A model generated the notes under the pieces. It ran no database searches. It had not been told where the DNA came from and was given only the letters and a program-made list of their open reading frames with translations. Positions 16,942 through 25,727 of a stretch of 39,733 nt of DNA are shown here, one piece after another. The stretch is from positions 1 through 39,733 of the forward strand of contig MWLD01000057.1 in the NCBI GenBank assembly GCA_002018045.1. The letters are read 5' to 3'. The DNA is from Candidatus Synechococcus spongiarum LMB bulk15M. Lineage in GTDB: Bacteria > Cyanobacteriota > Cyanobacteriia > PCC-6307 > Cyanobiaceae. Numbering within the stretch: the first letter of the stretch is position 1; the number at the start of each line of letters is the position of its first letter. The translations under genes were made by a program, and so were the position numbers.

Positions 16942-19896
16942 ATGTCCATTGAGCGGTCAGCCGCATCACCACTTGATCTGCGGGCTCCCGTGACGCCTCC
17001 GGCACTGTCTCGGGAGCCCTTCCCGGAGGATGTGATCAGGATTCGAGGCGCTCGTCAGCATAACCTTCGCCACATCAATCTCACCATTCCTCGCAATCGC
17101 CTGGTGGTGTTCACGGGCGTCAGCGGCAGCGGTAAGTCGTCCCTCGCGTTTGACACCATTTTTGCCGAAGGCCAGCGGCGTTATGTGGAGAGCCTGTCCA
17201 CCTATGCGCGCCAGTTTCTTGGCCAGTTGGATAAGCCCGAAGTGGATGCCATCGAGGGACTCTCTCCCGCCATCTCCATTGATCAGAAATCCACCAGTCA
17301 CAATCCCCGCTCCACGGTGGGCACAGTGACAGAGATCTACGATCACCTGCGCCTCCTCTTCGGTCGGGCCGGACAGCCCCACTGCCCCCACTGCAGTCGT
17401 CCCATCAGGCCCCAGACTATTGACGAGATGGTGAGCGCCGTTCTCCAGTTGCCGGAAGGGATTCGCTTTCAATTGCTGGCCCCTGTGGTGCGGGGTCAGC
17501 AGGGCAACCACACTCGACTTCTGGCCAATCTGGTGGCGGAAGGATTTGCCCGTGTGCGAATCAATGGGGAGGTGCGGGATCTGAACGACAACATTGTGCT
17601 TGAGAAAAATCACCACCACACCATCGAGGTGGTGGTGGACCGGCTTGTAGCGCGCTTGGGCATTGACGAGCGCCTCCATGACTCCCTGCGCACCTGCTTG
17701 CAGCGGGGGGATGGTTTGGCAGTGGTCAACGTGGTGTTGCGTCAAGGGGAGGAGCTGCCTCCCGGTATCCAGCAGGAGTGGATGTTCTCCGAACACTTTG
17801 CCTGTCCAGTGCATGGGGCGGTGATGGACGAGCTCTCCCCCCGCCTGTTTTCTTTCAATTCCCCCTACGGAGCGTGTCCCGATTGTCATGGCATTGGCCA
17901 TCGTCGTTGCTTTACGGTGGAACGGGTAATTCCTGATCCCAACCAGCCCGTCTATGCCGCAATTGAGCCATGGAGTCATCGGGATGATCATTATTCCTAT
18001 TCTTTGCTTTATAGTCTTGGCAAGGGTCTTGGATTTGATTTACAGACACCTTGGTGTCAACTCAATTCCACACAACAGGAAGCTATTCTCTATGGCGTGA
18101 AAGATTTAATTCTTGTTCATGGAGATAGTCGATACCGTTCTAGCCAAGGCTATAAAAGAAAGTTTCATGGTGTGCTGGCCATGTTGGAGAACCAGTATCA
18201 GGAGACCGGCTCCGAGGCCATGCGCCAGAAGCTTGAACACTATCGAGAAGCTGTCCTCTGTAAGAGCTGCTCCGGACGACGCCTGCGCCCAGAGGCCTTG
18301 TCCGTACTGGTTGGGCCTTACGGCATTCACGATCTGACCAGTATGACCATTGACCGGTGCCTGGCCAGTATTGAGCGATTAGGGGGCATGGAGGAAGAGC
18401 AATCACCCCCCTTGCTGACACCCCGCCAACTGCAGATTGCCAAGCAGGTCCTGGTTGAAATTCAGGCTCGCCTCCGATTTCTTCTGGATGTGGGATTAGA
18501 CTATTTGAGCCTGGATCGTGCCGCCGTCACTCTCTCTGGTGGCGAAGCGCAGCGGATTCGTCTAGCCACCCAAATAGGCTCCGGGTTAACCGGTGTACTC
18601 TATGTACTGGACGAGCCTAGCATTGGACTACACCAGCGAGACAATCGTCGTCTTTTGCAAACCCTCTTCCAACTACGGGATCTGGGGAACACCCTCATTG
18701 TTGTGGAGCATGACGAGGAAACAATCAGAGCCGCAGATTATTTGGTGGATATTGGTCCTGGAGCGGGTGTCCACGGAGGGAAAATTATTACTTCCGGTTC
18801 CATTGATGATGTATTGACCAGTCAGGATTCCTTAACAGGAGCTTATCTATCCGGTCGTTGCCGTCTCCCCACACCGGAGCAGCGCCGCAACCGTAACCGA
18901 CGGTGTCTCCGGATGATCAACTGTCATCGCAATAACTTGAAAAACCTGAACGTTGATATTCCTCTGGGACGGCTGGTGTGTATTACGGGAGTGAGTGGTA
19001 GTGGCAAAAGCACCTTGGTAAACGAACTCCTTCAGCCCGCCCTGGAAAACCGGTTGGGCCACAGGACACCGTTCCCCGATGGTTTGGGTGCGCTCCAGGG
19101 AGTCCAGGCGCTGGACAAGGTGATTGTGATTGACCAATCCCCCATTGGCCGCACGCCACGCTCCAACCCGGCCACCTACGTGGGAGCCTTTGATGGGATT
19201 CGTCAGTGTTTTGCAGCTACCGTTGAGGCAAAAGCCAGAGGTTACCGGGCTGGTCAATTTAGCTTTAATGTTAAAGGTGGACGCTGCGAGGCCTGTGGTG
19301 GACAGGGTGTCAATGTAATCTCCATGAATTTCCTACCTGATGTCTATGTTCAATGTGATGTTTGTAAAGGTAAAAGATATGATCGAGAAACTCTACAAGT
19401 CCGTTATAAAAATCATTCAATTTCCGATATTTTAGAAATGACCATTGAAGAAGCTAAGGATGTTTTCTCATCGATCCCACCCGCTGTGCAGCGGCTACAG
19501 AGCTTGGTGGATGTTGGTTTAGGTTATATGCGGTTGGGACAGTCTGCCCCCACACTTTCTGGCGGGGAAGCGCAGCGCATAAAGTTGGCAACGGAACTTT
19601 CAAAACGGGCCACGGGAAAAACCCTGTATCTCATTGATGAGCCCACAACTGGCCTCAGTTTTTACGATGTTCATACGCTAATGAATATCTTACAACGCTT
19701 GGTGGATAAAGGAAACTCTATCATTATAATTGAGCACAATTTAGATGTGATACGCTGCGCCGACTGGCTGATTGATTTGGGTCCTGAAGGGGGAGATCGT
19801 GGTGGAAAGCAGGTGGTCTGTGGAACACCTGAGCAAGTGGCCGAGCATCCTCACAGCCATACGGGTCGTTATCTGAAGCCTCTGCTGGCCAACTAG
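16942..19896 (+). CDS. uvrA: Excinuclease ABC subunit A
   Basis: ATPase that scans DNA and loads UvrB at bulky lesions in nucleotide excision repair. 984 residues from the ATG at 16942 (a TTG two codons upstream is an alternative). First ATP site TGVSGSGKSSLAFDT with ABC signature TLSGGEAQRIRLA. Zinc motifs are CPHC, CPVHGA..CPDC and RCEACGGQG..CDVCKGKRY. Second ATP site ITGVSGSGKSTLVN with TLSGGEAQRIKLATEL and IDEPTTGLSF. All parts are intact. Base composition is uneven: about 18000-18170 and much of 18570-19900 are far more AT-rich than the 5' third, suggesting a mosaic allele. Confidence 0.97.
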   Translation: MSIERSAASPLDLRAPVTPPALSREPFPEDVIRIRGARQHNLRHINLTIPRNRLVVFTGVSGSGKSSLAFDTIFAEGQRRYVESLSTYARQFLGQLDKPEVDAIEGLSPAISIDQKSTSHNPRSTVGTVTEIYDHLRLLFGRAGQPHCPHCSRPIRPQTIDEMVSAVLQLPEGIRFQLLAPVVRGQQGNHTRLLANLVAEGFARVRINGEVRDLNDNIVLEKNHHHTIEVVVDRLVARLGIDERLHDSLRTCLQRGDGLAVVNVVLRQGEELPPGIQQEWMFSEHFACPVHGAVMDELSPRLFSFNSPYGACPDCHGIGHRRCFTVERVIPDPNQPVYAAIEPWSHRDDHYSYSLLYSLGKGLGFDLQTPWCQLNSTQQEAILYGVKDLILVHGDSRYRSSQGYKRKFHGVLAMLENQYQETGSEAMRQKLEHYREAVLCKSCSGRRLRPEALSVLVGPYGIHDLTSMTIDRCLASIERLGGMEEEQSPPLLTPRQLQIAKQVLVEIQARLRFLLDVGLDYLSLDRAAVTLSGGEAQRIRLATQIGSGLTGVLYVLDEPSIGLHQRDNRRLLQTLFQLRDLGNTLIVVEHDEETIRAADYLVDIGPGAGVHGGKIITSGSIDDVLTSQDSLTGAYLSGRCRLPTPEQRRNRNRRCLRMINCHRNNLKNLNVDIPLGRLVCITGVSGSGKSTLVNELLQPALENRLGHRTPFPDGLGALQGVQALDKVIVIDQSPIGRTPRSNPATYVGAFDGIRQCFAATVEAKARGYRAGQFSFNVKGGRCEACGGQGVNVISMNFLPDVYVQCDVCKGKRYDRETLQVRYKNHSISDILEMTIEEAKDVFSSIPPAVQRLQSLVDVGLGYMRLGQSAPTLSGGEAQRIKLATELSKRATGKTLYLIDEPTTGLSFYDVHTLMNILQRLVDKGNSIIIIEHNLDVIRCADWLIDLGPEGGDRGGKQVVCGTPEQVAEHPHSHTGRYLKPLLAN

Positions 19897-19904
19897 CCCA
19901 ACTC

Positions 19905-20804
19905 TCAACTTCTCTCTGTCTTGCGTACAACTCCATGATAAAGCCCCATAAAAGCAGGATACGTGATATTATCTGTTTCAGAAAAATAACGAGCTCCAAC
20001 TTCTTCCGGTTTCAAGTGATTCGCTGTTTCATAGCCCAACTCATTAAGAAATTCAGGTAATTTATCCGGAACAAAACTGGAAAGCCATGGTTCTCCACGC
20101 TTGGCAACAAAGTTGGCACTGTTTTCTTGCATTCTAATAAATCCATAAGGAGTTAACTCCGGATCGGCAAGATAATCAAACATGACCGCTGATCCAGACG
20201 CCATATGGGAAGAAATGCTGATTAGTGTTTCTTTGATTGACTCCATCTCCAGATAGTATGTAACACCAAACCAGGAAAACAAAGCAGGACGTGTTGTGTC
20301 GAAATTGACCCGTGCCAGAGCCTCATGGAGTTTCTCTCGATTGAGATCCGATTCCACGTAGCACACATTCTCATGTTCTATTATTCCCGCTGCTTTCATG
20401 CGCTCCCGCTTTGATTGCTGCGTGGCGGCCTGGTCCAGTTCATAGAGAGTCAGCTTGTCCATGAGATCAGGACGTCTTGCAGAAAATGTGTCATATCCTG
20501 CCCCCACAATCACATATTGATCCAGCCCCTCCTTGATAGCGGCCTCCAGGATATCTTCACCGAAACGGGCCCGTGTGTAGACGACTGGCATGATGCCTGA
20601 CGTGGTTTTCAAAAGTGTGTCCACCACCAAATTGGAGAGCCATTCGCTGGAGACCACGCGACGCCAGAAATCTCCGCACATGGCCAAGGCATAGGGATCG
20701 TTAAACAACGGTTGTCTGGCGCGGCGCTGATGAAGCGCCCGTGTGGCTGCTGCAATCTCGGCTGTTTTGCTGGGAGTTGAAATGGTGACGTTGGTGGAGC
20801 CCAT
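19905..20804 (-). CDS. Leucine carboxyl methyltransferase family (TIGR00027-like) SAM-dependent methyltransferase
   Basis: 299 residues from MGSTNVTISTPSKTAE. Family markers: NDPYALAMCGDFW, VYTRARFGED, the SAM motif IVGAGYDTFSARRPD, LYELDQAATQQSKRER, CYVESDLNREK and FSWFGVTYYLE. The family includes enzymes that O-methylate small carboxylates and many of unknown substrate, often in secondary metabolism. The coding sequence shares the lower GC of the 3' part of uvrA, which it faces with 8 bp between stops, so both may have arrived on one segment. A longer start (20912) would overlap the next gene. Confidence 0.85.
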   Translation of the reverse strand: MGSTNVTISTPSKTAEIAAATRALHQRRARQPLFNDPYALAMCGDFWRRVVSSEWLSNLVVDTLLKTTSGIMPVVYTRARFGEDILEAAIKEGLDQYVIVGAGYDTFSARRPDLMDKLTLYELDQAATQQSKRERMKAAGIIEHENVCYVESDLNREKLHEALARVNFDTTRPALFSWFGVTYYLEMESIKETLISISSHMASGSAVMFDYLADPELTPYGFIRMQENSANFVAKRGEPWLSSFVPDKLPEFLNELGYETANHLKPEEVGARYFSETDNITYPAFMGLYHGVVRKTERS

Positions 20805-20901
20805 GGCTGGCAGACTGTGTATCCTTCCCATGAAACTTAGCATAGGGTAACGCACATGTTGTTGTCTTCCTGATTGCACCGTCCGGATTGGACGCAGAGC
20901 A

Positions 20902-21456
20902 CTATGGATCATGGTGCTCGTTGGATGCTGAGCCTTCTACTTCTGCCTCTGTCTTTTGGGGACGCTTGCTTGGATCCAGGACGTCGCGAAGCTTTTGCTC
21001 GTCCACATGGCTGAGGCTTGTGTGCAGAAGTTTGGTGTGTGGGGCATGGCTCTGCAGTTTCTCCAGCACACGATCCACGGTGACCGTGCGTACCAGAAGA
21101 CAAAGAGCGGCACTGTCTTCTGGCAAGGTGCGTCCCAACTCCCGCATGAATTCGTCGTTAATGCCCATATCCGCCAAGGCCCCTGATGCGGCGCCCACCC
21201 CTGCTCCCACAGCGGCGCCCAGGAGGGGGTTCAGCACGATCAACCCAACGAGTGATCCCCAGAACCCACCGCTGATGGCGCCAGCGGTTGTGAGGTTCAC
21301 GGCTTGCCGCAGGTGGACGTGGCCCTGCTTGTCCCTCTCCACCACAACGGCATCCTCCAGGGAGATCAGATGCTGCTGCTGGAGACCTGCCAACTCCCTC
21401 CGCACATCCTCGGCTTCATTCACCGTGGGAAAGCCAACCACAACCAGATGACTCAT
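20902..21456 (-). CDS. DUF1269-family protein with glycine-rich membrane hairpin
   Basis: 184 residues. The N-terminal part resembles a small alpha/beta domain (MSHLVVVGFPTVNEAEDVRREL, ISLEDAVVVERDKQGHVHL). A central hydrophobic glycine-rich hairpin follows (GGFWGSLVGLIVLNPLLG, AAVGAGVGAASGALAD), then a second alpha/beta half (MRELGRTLPEDSAALCLLV) and a charged tail. This matches DUF1269 proteins, which are likely membrane-associated stress proteins; function is unproven. It precedes the methyltransferase by about 97 bp on the same strand. Confidence 0.85.
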   Translation of the reverse strand: MSHLVVVGFPTVNEAEDVRRELAGLQQQHLISLEDAVVVERDKQGHVHLRQAVNLTTAGAISGGFWGSLVGLIVLNPLLGAAVGAGVGAASGALADMGINDEFMRELGRTLPEDSAALCLLVRTVTVDRVLEKLQSHAPHTKLLHTSLSHVDEQKLRDVLDPSKRPQKTEAEVEGSASNEHHDP

Positions 21457-21532
21457 TGCGCCGCTGTATACCCTTCAGGTGGAAGCAGTGTAGGGAGGGA
21501 TTGTCTTGCCGATCGTGTTACCCACGATGTTG

Positions 21533-22090
21533 TCAACTGTCTTGTCCCCCTGGCTGAATGCGACGGCTGGAGCGAGGCCGGGGGCGCGACAGACCACTAC
21601 CCCCATCTCGGCGGGGTGATCCTGATGCATCCTGATTGCCGAACGGTTGGCGGGGCTTGACGGCAGCGGATGGGGTCTCTTGCCACCGATCCGGGGAAGG
21701 TTCCGCTTGCGGAAGAAGGGGTGGGGCAGGGTGGGGAATCACCTGCAGAGGACGCCGCCGTAAACCGTCGTTCCCCGGGTTGGACCAGGGCGGCTCCGTG
21801 CCCGCTGCCGCATGATTGGCCGTTCGGCCGGTTCTGCTGCTCCTCCGCCCGTGAATCGGGGATTGTGGCTCCCGCAACGTCGTCTCCTGTGCCGAGCTGT
21901 TGGAATCCTCCTCCAGAAGCCAGTTGATTCCCTCTCCTACCCAGCGGCTCACCTGGCTGATCCCCCCCCCGTTCCTGCGGCGTTGTGATCCCGGTCTGGC
22001 GCCGGCGGCGCCGTGAACAAGATCACGGCCGGCCTCCACCAGATTGCCCAGGACGTGACCAGGGCGGCGACGGTAGACATCTTGCGTCAT
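21533..22090 (-). CDS. Hypothetical protein with basic Pro/Arg-rich C-terminus
   Basis: 185 residues if the ATG at 22090 is used. It follows the SprT-like gene by 13 bp on the same strand, as in an operon. Third codon positions are mostly G or C, as in neighbours, and segments such as SRWVGEGINWLLEED and RRPLQVIPHP look protein-like. The rest is low-complexity and ends in a basic SRPRPRSSRR stretch, a pattern I associate with poorly conserved picocyanobacterial proteins. No known domain. It could also be a decaying or chance frame. Confidence 0.45.
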   Translation of the reverse strand: MTQDVYRRRPGHVLGNLVEAGRDLVHGAAGARPGSQRRRNGGGISQVSRWVGEGINWLLEEDSNSSAQETTLREPQSPIHGRRSSRTGRTANHAAAGTEPPWSNPGNDGLRRRPLQVIPHPAPPLLPQAEPSPDRWQETPSAAVKPRQPFGNQDASGSPRRDGGSGLSRPRPRSSRRIQPGGQDS

Positions 22091-22103
22091 GATGGTTGTC
22101 AGC

Positions 22104-22649
22104 CTAGCCCACACTTGCCTGGTCCTGCTGACCTCCTGCGGGATGCCGTTCAAACCGCAAAAGGAAGCGTCGATCCCAGCGCCCTCCGTTCAAACGCCTG
22201 CAACAGGCTCGGCAGGCCAGGCCTTTTACGCGTCGTTGATAGGGGGTGACGGTTCCACAGCATTCACAACGGGCTTGCCAGGATGCCGGGGTCCGGGGGA
22301 TGGGAAAACGGTGCCGAACGCTGACGGTCAGCCCCGTTCTCCGGCCGTTGATGTCCTCCATCTTGGCGTGAAAACAGGGGCCATGGCTTTCCCGTCGGTG
22401 AAGGACCAGATCCACCCACGCGTGAATCATCTCGTGGACCAGTGTGCTGTGGGTGGCCGATGTGGGCAACGGTGACAGCACGGGCAAAGAGAGGTTAATC
22501 GCCGCAAGGCCGCCACGGCGACGATAGGAACCTGCAGCACGGCTCATGCGGCGGCTCCAACCGAGGCACAGTTGGTCGTAGGGAATGGCTTGGTCGAAGA
22601 ACGTCTGGTTGTAGCGATGGAATAACGGTGGCAGGAACGCTATGCCCAT
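22104..22649 (-). CDS. SprT-like zinc metallopeptidase
   Basis: 181 residues from MGIAFLPPLFHRYNQTFF. The SprT-like domain is shown by the metalloprotease helix THSTLVHEMIHAWVD (HExxH) and the third-ligand region RESHGPCFHAKMEDIN. A C-terminal zinc-ribbon follows with CECCG and CRACCRRL. Family members in eukaryotes (Spartan) cleave DNA-protein crosslinks; the bacterial role is not settled. The ATG at 22649 was chosen because the upstream in-frame part is Gly/Pro-rich and overlaps the promoter region of the divergent gene. Confidence 0.85.
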   Translation of the reverse strand: MGIAFLPPLFHRYNQTFFDQAIPYDQLCLGWSRRMSRAAGSYRRRGGLAAINLSLPVLSPLPTSATHSTLVHEMIHAWVDLVLHRRESHGPCFHAKMEDINGRRTGLTVSVRHRFPIPRTPASWQARCECCGTVTPYQRRVKGLACRACCRRLNGGRWDRRFLLRFERHPAGGQQDQASVG

Positions 22650-22747
22650 GTCCCATGTCCCATGTCCTCCAGGCCCTGATTTTAACCCTAGCCCCCGGAG
22701 GGGCCAGCCGTCCGGCACAATTTCCTTGCGCCGCTGCTGCCTGGTCC

Positions 22748-23164
22748 ATGGACATGACTCTATTGCGAGAGTACGGGGTGAAGGTCCTTCTGGCAGCCCT
22801 CGCAGCGCTTCTCACCTATTGGTTGATCAGCGCCATCCGCCTCATCGTCAGCGCCCGAGGCATCAACCCCCTGATCAAGCAATTCTTCAACCAGGTGGCG
22901 CGGGGACGTGTTGACGCTGCCTACCTGCTCACCACGAAGAATTATCGGCTCCATGTGAATCGCCAGAACTTCATTCGCTTCCTCTCCGGCCTGGATCTCA
23001 AGCGCTACCGCAATCTCAAATCCGGTCGTCCCCGCGTCCAGGAGGGACAGATCACGCTGACCGTGAGGCTCAACTCCGAAGACAAAAAGCAGGTCCTTCC
23101 CCTGGATTTCACCTTCATCAAGGTGGGTAAGGATTGGCGCATTGAACGCATCCTTAAGCTTTGA
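22748..23164 (+). CDS. Conserved hypothetical protein with N-terminal membrane anchor
   Basis: 138 residues. One membrane helix (VKVLLAALAALLTYWLISAI) near the N-terminus, then a soluble region with an NTF2-like feel: FNQVARGRVDAAYLLT, an FIRFLSGLDLKRYRN helix, strands ITLTVRLNSED and [19 protein letters not shown]. The last part is typical of small beta-sheet domains measuring accumulated peptide or lipid, but no function is assigned. The ATG at 22754 is an alternative start. Its end overlaps the TTG proposed for ligA. Confidence 0.75.
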   Translation: MDMTLLREYGVKVLLAALAALLTYWLISAIRLIVSARGINPLIKQFFNQVARGRVDAAYLLTTKNYRLHVNRQNFIRFLSGLDLKRYRNLKSGRPRVQEGQITLTVRLNSEDKKQVLPLDFTFIKVGKDWRIERILKL

Positions 23165-25727
23165 CGCAGACAGCCACACCGCCTTGAGCTTGTCCCCCAC
23201 CTCCCCTGCTGCGGCCGAGGCCAGGGCAGAAGCCCTGCGGCAGCAGTTGAATCAAGCCAGTCACGCCTATTACGTTCTGGCGGCACCGATCCTGCCGGAT
23301 CAGGAGTATGACCGCCTCTATCAAGAGTTACTGGCGCTTGAGGAGAGCCATCCCCACTTGGTGCAACCCGACAGCCCCACCCAGCGGGTGGGTGAGCCGG
23401 TGGAGGCTGGTTTTCCCAGCGTCGTCCACAGGATTCCTCTCCTCAGCCTGGACAACGTCTTTGCCGTGGAGGAGCTGCCGAAGTGGGAGCGGCGGCTGCG
23501 ACCCCGTCTTGACGGCTCCCCTGACCAACCCTTGGCCTATTCCTGTGAGTTGAAGGTGGATGGGGTGGCCTTGGCCTTGCGCTATGAGCATGGCCTGCTG
23601 GTACAGGGGGCCACACGGGGAGACGGTCAGCGGGGAGAGGAGATCACCGCCAGTGTCCGCACCATTCGCTCCATTCCCCTACGGCTACGATGCACGGAAC
23701 CACCAGCCTGGGCAGAAATCCGTGGTGAGGCGTTTTTGGCGGAGGCCACGTTCTCCGCCATCAACCAGCAGCGCCGCCAACAGGATGAGACCCCCTTTGC
23801 CAATGCCCGCAACGCTTGCGCAGGCACCTTGCGCCAGTTGGACCCCCAGGTGGTGGCCAGCCGCAAGGTGGATTTTGTGGCCTATGGCCTTCACCTCTCG
23901 CCGGAGCAGCCCCAGCCCCCCCGGCAATTGGAGGCCCTGAACTGGCTGGCTGCGGCTGGATTCAAAACCGACGCCCATGCCCGGCACTGCTCCAACCTGG
24001 CAGACGTAGAGCGGTTTTACCGGCATTGGAACCTTCGGCGCCACCGCCTTCCCTATGGAACGGACGGCGTGGTGGTCAAGCTGAACGACCTGGCCCTTCA
24101 GCAGCAGGCAGGCAACACGCAAAGGGCGCCCCGCTGGGCTGTTGCCATGAAATTCAGCCAAGTGGAAGCCAGGAGCACCCTGCGGCGCCTTGTGGCGCAG
24201 GTGGGCCGTACAGGGGTTGTTACACCGGTGGCGGAATTTGACCCTGTGCAACTGGACGGGAGCACCGTGGCGCGGGCTACGCTTCACAATGTGGCGCGTA
24301 TCGACGAACTCACCCGAGGGGAAGGGCTACGGGAGGGAGACACCTTTGTGGTGCGCAAGGCGGGAGGTGTCATTCCCGAGGTGGTGGCAATGGTGCCCTG
24401 TGCCCTGCCCCCTGGACGCCCCTTGACCTTTCCCCGTCACTGCCCCAAATGCGCCTCTCTCCTGGTGCGGGAATCGAAGGAAGCCGCGCTACGGCAGTGG
24501 CTGTCGGATTCAGCCAATCAACATCTCCTGGACCGTTGCCCCAATCTCAAGGCGTCGCTCCTCAAGTCTCTGGCCGGACTGGAGGCCGCCACCCGCTGTG
24601 TCAATAGCAGTTGTCCAGCAATCCTCTGTGGTGCTCTCCGCCACTGGGTCAGCCGGGATGCCCTGGACATTGACGGCCTTGGACGTGAGGGCGTTGAGCA
24701 GTTGGTAGAGAATGGCTTGGTTCACACCATTGATGATCTCTATAGACTCCGAGAGACCGATCTGGCGGCATTGGAGGGCTGGGCTGCGCCGTCGGCCCGA
24801 AGTCTGTTGCAGTCGCTGGAGGCCTCCAGGCAGCAGCCGTGGCATCGTGTTCTCTACGGCCTGGGGATTCCCCATGTGGGCAGTGCCAATGCCAAAGTGT
24901 TGGCCCATGCCTTCCCTTCGGCGGAGGACCTGAGTGAGGCATTTGCAGTGACTCGGCAATTCCAGGGTGCCGATGTGCCGATGTTGGATGCTCTTCGGAA
25001 GAAGGAGAAGAGAAAAAAGATGGGAATTGCCGAAGGACTTGCCTTGAAACTGCAAAAGTGGCTCAGCAGTTCAGACAATCGGAAGCGCTTGATGTTGAAA
25101 GCCTTCGGGGAAACCTCTCGGAAAGATGTGTTCTGCATCATTCCCGACGTGGGTCCGGAAAAGGCTCGAATCCTGGCCGATGTCTTCCCCTCGGCGGAGG
25201 ATCTGATAGAGGCTTTTGCGGTGACCCGGCAATTCCAGGGTGCTGACGAACGTCTTTTGGAGGATCTTCCAGGCGTTGATAACAAAATTGCCCTTGCCCT
25301 GCAGCAGTGGCTGGCCAACCCGGCCAACCAAAAGCTGCTGGCTGGCCTTGCCCGGGTTGGCTTTTCGCTTCATGGCCAGCGTTCCGAGACGCTCGCAGGA
25401 CCACTCACCGGCCAGACGTTTGTTCTCACCGGCGCCTTATCCTCCTTCAGCCGGGCCGAGGCTCGGAAGCGAATTGAGGCGGCAGGAGGAACAGTGGCCA
25501 ATAGCGTCAGCAAGAAGACCACCCATCTGGTGGTGGGCGCCAATCCGAGCAGCAAGCTGGATAAGGCCCATGCCCTTGGCATCGAGATTCTCGACGAAGA
25601 CACGCTCTTGCAGCGCTTGAACTGCCAGCAACAAGACCTGGCTCCGCCGAACCCGGATCTCCCTTTGATGAAATATATGAGTGAAGCAAGCCCTGCTGAT
25701 GACCACAACCCAGCCGCCCAGCCTTGA
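23142..25727 (+). CDS. ligA: NAD-dependent DNA ligase, enlarged
   Basis: Seals nicks using NAD in replication and repair. Order: Ia domain ([14 protein letters not shown]), adenylation domain with catalytic lysine 138 in CELKVDG, OB fold, zinc finger (CPKC at 434-437 and CVNSSC at 486-491), helix-hairpin-helix region and BRCT (about 750-830). At 861 residues it is well above the usual 670-700. The excess comes from about 34 extra residues between zinc cysteines two and three, and a duplicated HhH half-module: [21 protein letters not shown] (591-611) recurs at 682-702 with one change. No ATG is available at the N-terminus; TTG at 23142 or 23184 is the start. The 3' end overlaps the exonuclease gene. 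Confidence 0.95.
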   Translation: MNASLSFDADSHTALSLSPTSPAAAEARAEALRQQLNQASHAYYVLAAPILPDQEYDRLYQELLALEESHPHLVQPDSPTQRVGEPVEAGFPSVVHRIPLLSLDNVFAVEELPKWERRLRPRLDGSPDQPLAYSCELKVDGVALALRYEHGLLVQGATRGDGQRGEEITASVRTIRSIPLRLRCTEPPAWAEIRGEAFLAEATFSAINQQRRQQDETPFANARNACAGTLRQLDPQVVASRKVDFVAYGLHLSPEQPQPPRQLEALNWLAAAGFKTDAHARHCSNLADVERFYRHWNLRRHRLPYGTDGVVVKLNDLALQQQAGNTQRAPRWAVAMKFSQVEARSTLRRLVAQVGRTGVVTPVAEFDPVQLDGSTVARATLHNVARIDELTRGEGLREGDTFVVRKAGGVIPEVVAMVPCALPPGRPLTFPRHCPKCASLLVRESKEAALRQWLSDSANQHLLDRCPNLKASLLKSLAGLEAATRCVNSSCPAILCGALRHWVSRDALDIDGLGREGVEQLVENGLVHTIDDLYRLRETDLAALEGWAAPSARSLLQSLEASRQQPWHRVLYGLGIPHVGSANAKVLAHAFPSAEDLSEAFAVTRQFQGADVPMLDALRKKEKRKKMGIAEGLALKLQKWLSSSDNRKRLMLKAFGETSRKDVFCIIPDVGPEKARILADVFPSAEDLIEAFAVTRQFQGADERLLEDLPGVDNKIALALQQWLANPANQKLLAGLARVGFSLHGQRSETLAGPLTGQTFVLTGALSSFSRAEARKRIEAAGGTVANSVSKKTTHLVVGANPSSKLDKAHALGIEILDEDTLLQRLNCQQQDLAPPNPDLPLMKYMSEASPADDHNPAAQP
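24912..24974 (+). repeat. HhH-module direct repeat, copy 1 (in ligA)
   Basis: First copy of a direct repeat inside ligA; the second is at 25185-25247, 273 bp (91 codons) downstream. The encoded 21 residues differ at a single position (S or I after AEDL). DNA identity is lower, mostly at third positions, so the duplication is not brand-new. Confidence 0.85.
25185..25247 (+). repeat. HhH-module direct repeat, copy 2 (in ligA)
   Basis: Second copy of the ligA internal repeat. It sits in a module that begins with [13 protein letters not shown] and ends with [17 protein letters not shown], which looks like the standard C-terminal HhH half. The copy 1 module ends with the related [14 protein letters not shown]. 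Confidence 0.85.
25395..25619 (+). repeat. BRCT-encoding repeat, ligA copy
   Basis: Encodes the 75-residue BRCT domain of LigA. It matches 26359-26583 at 59 of 75 residues (about 79%). An exact 30-nt block is shared (25518-25547 and 26482-26511). The two copies are direct repeats 964 bp apart and flank the exonuclease catalytic domain. Confidence 0.9.

Noticed and set aside
16638-16949. Minus-strand frame of 103 codons between devA and uvrA
   Set aside because: Only its last 23 residues look membrane-like; the rest is Cys/Arg-rich noise. Kept as a possible remnant, not as a gene.
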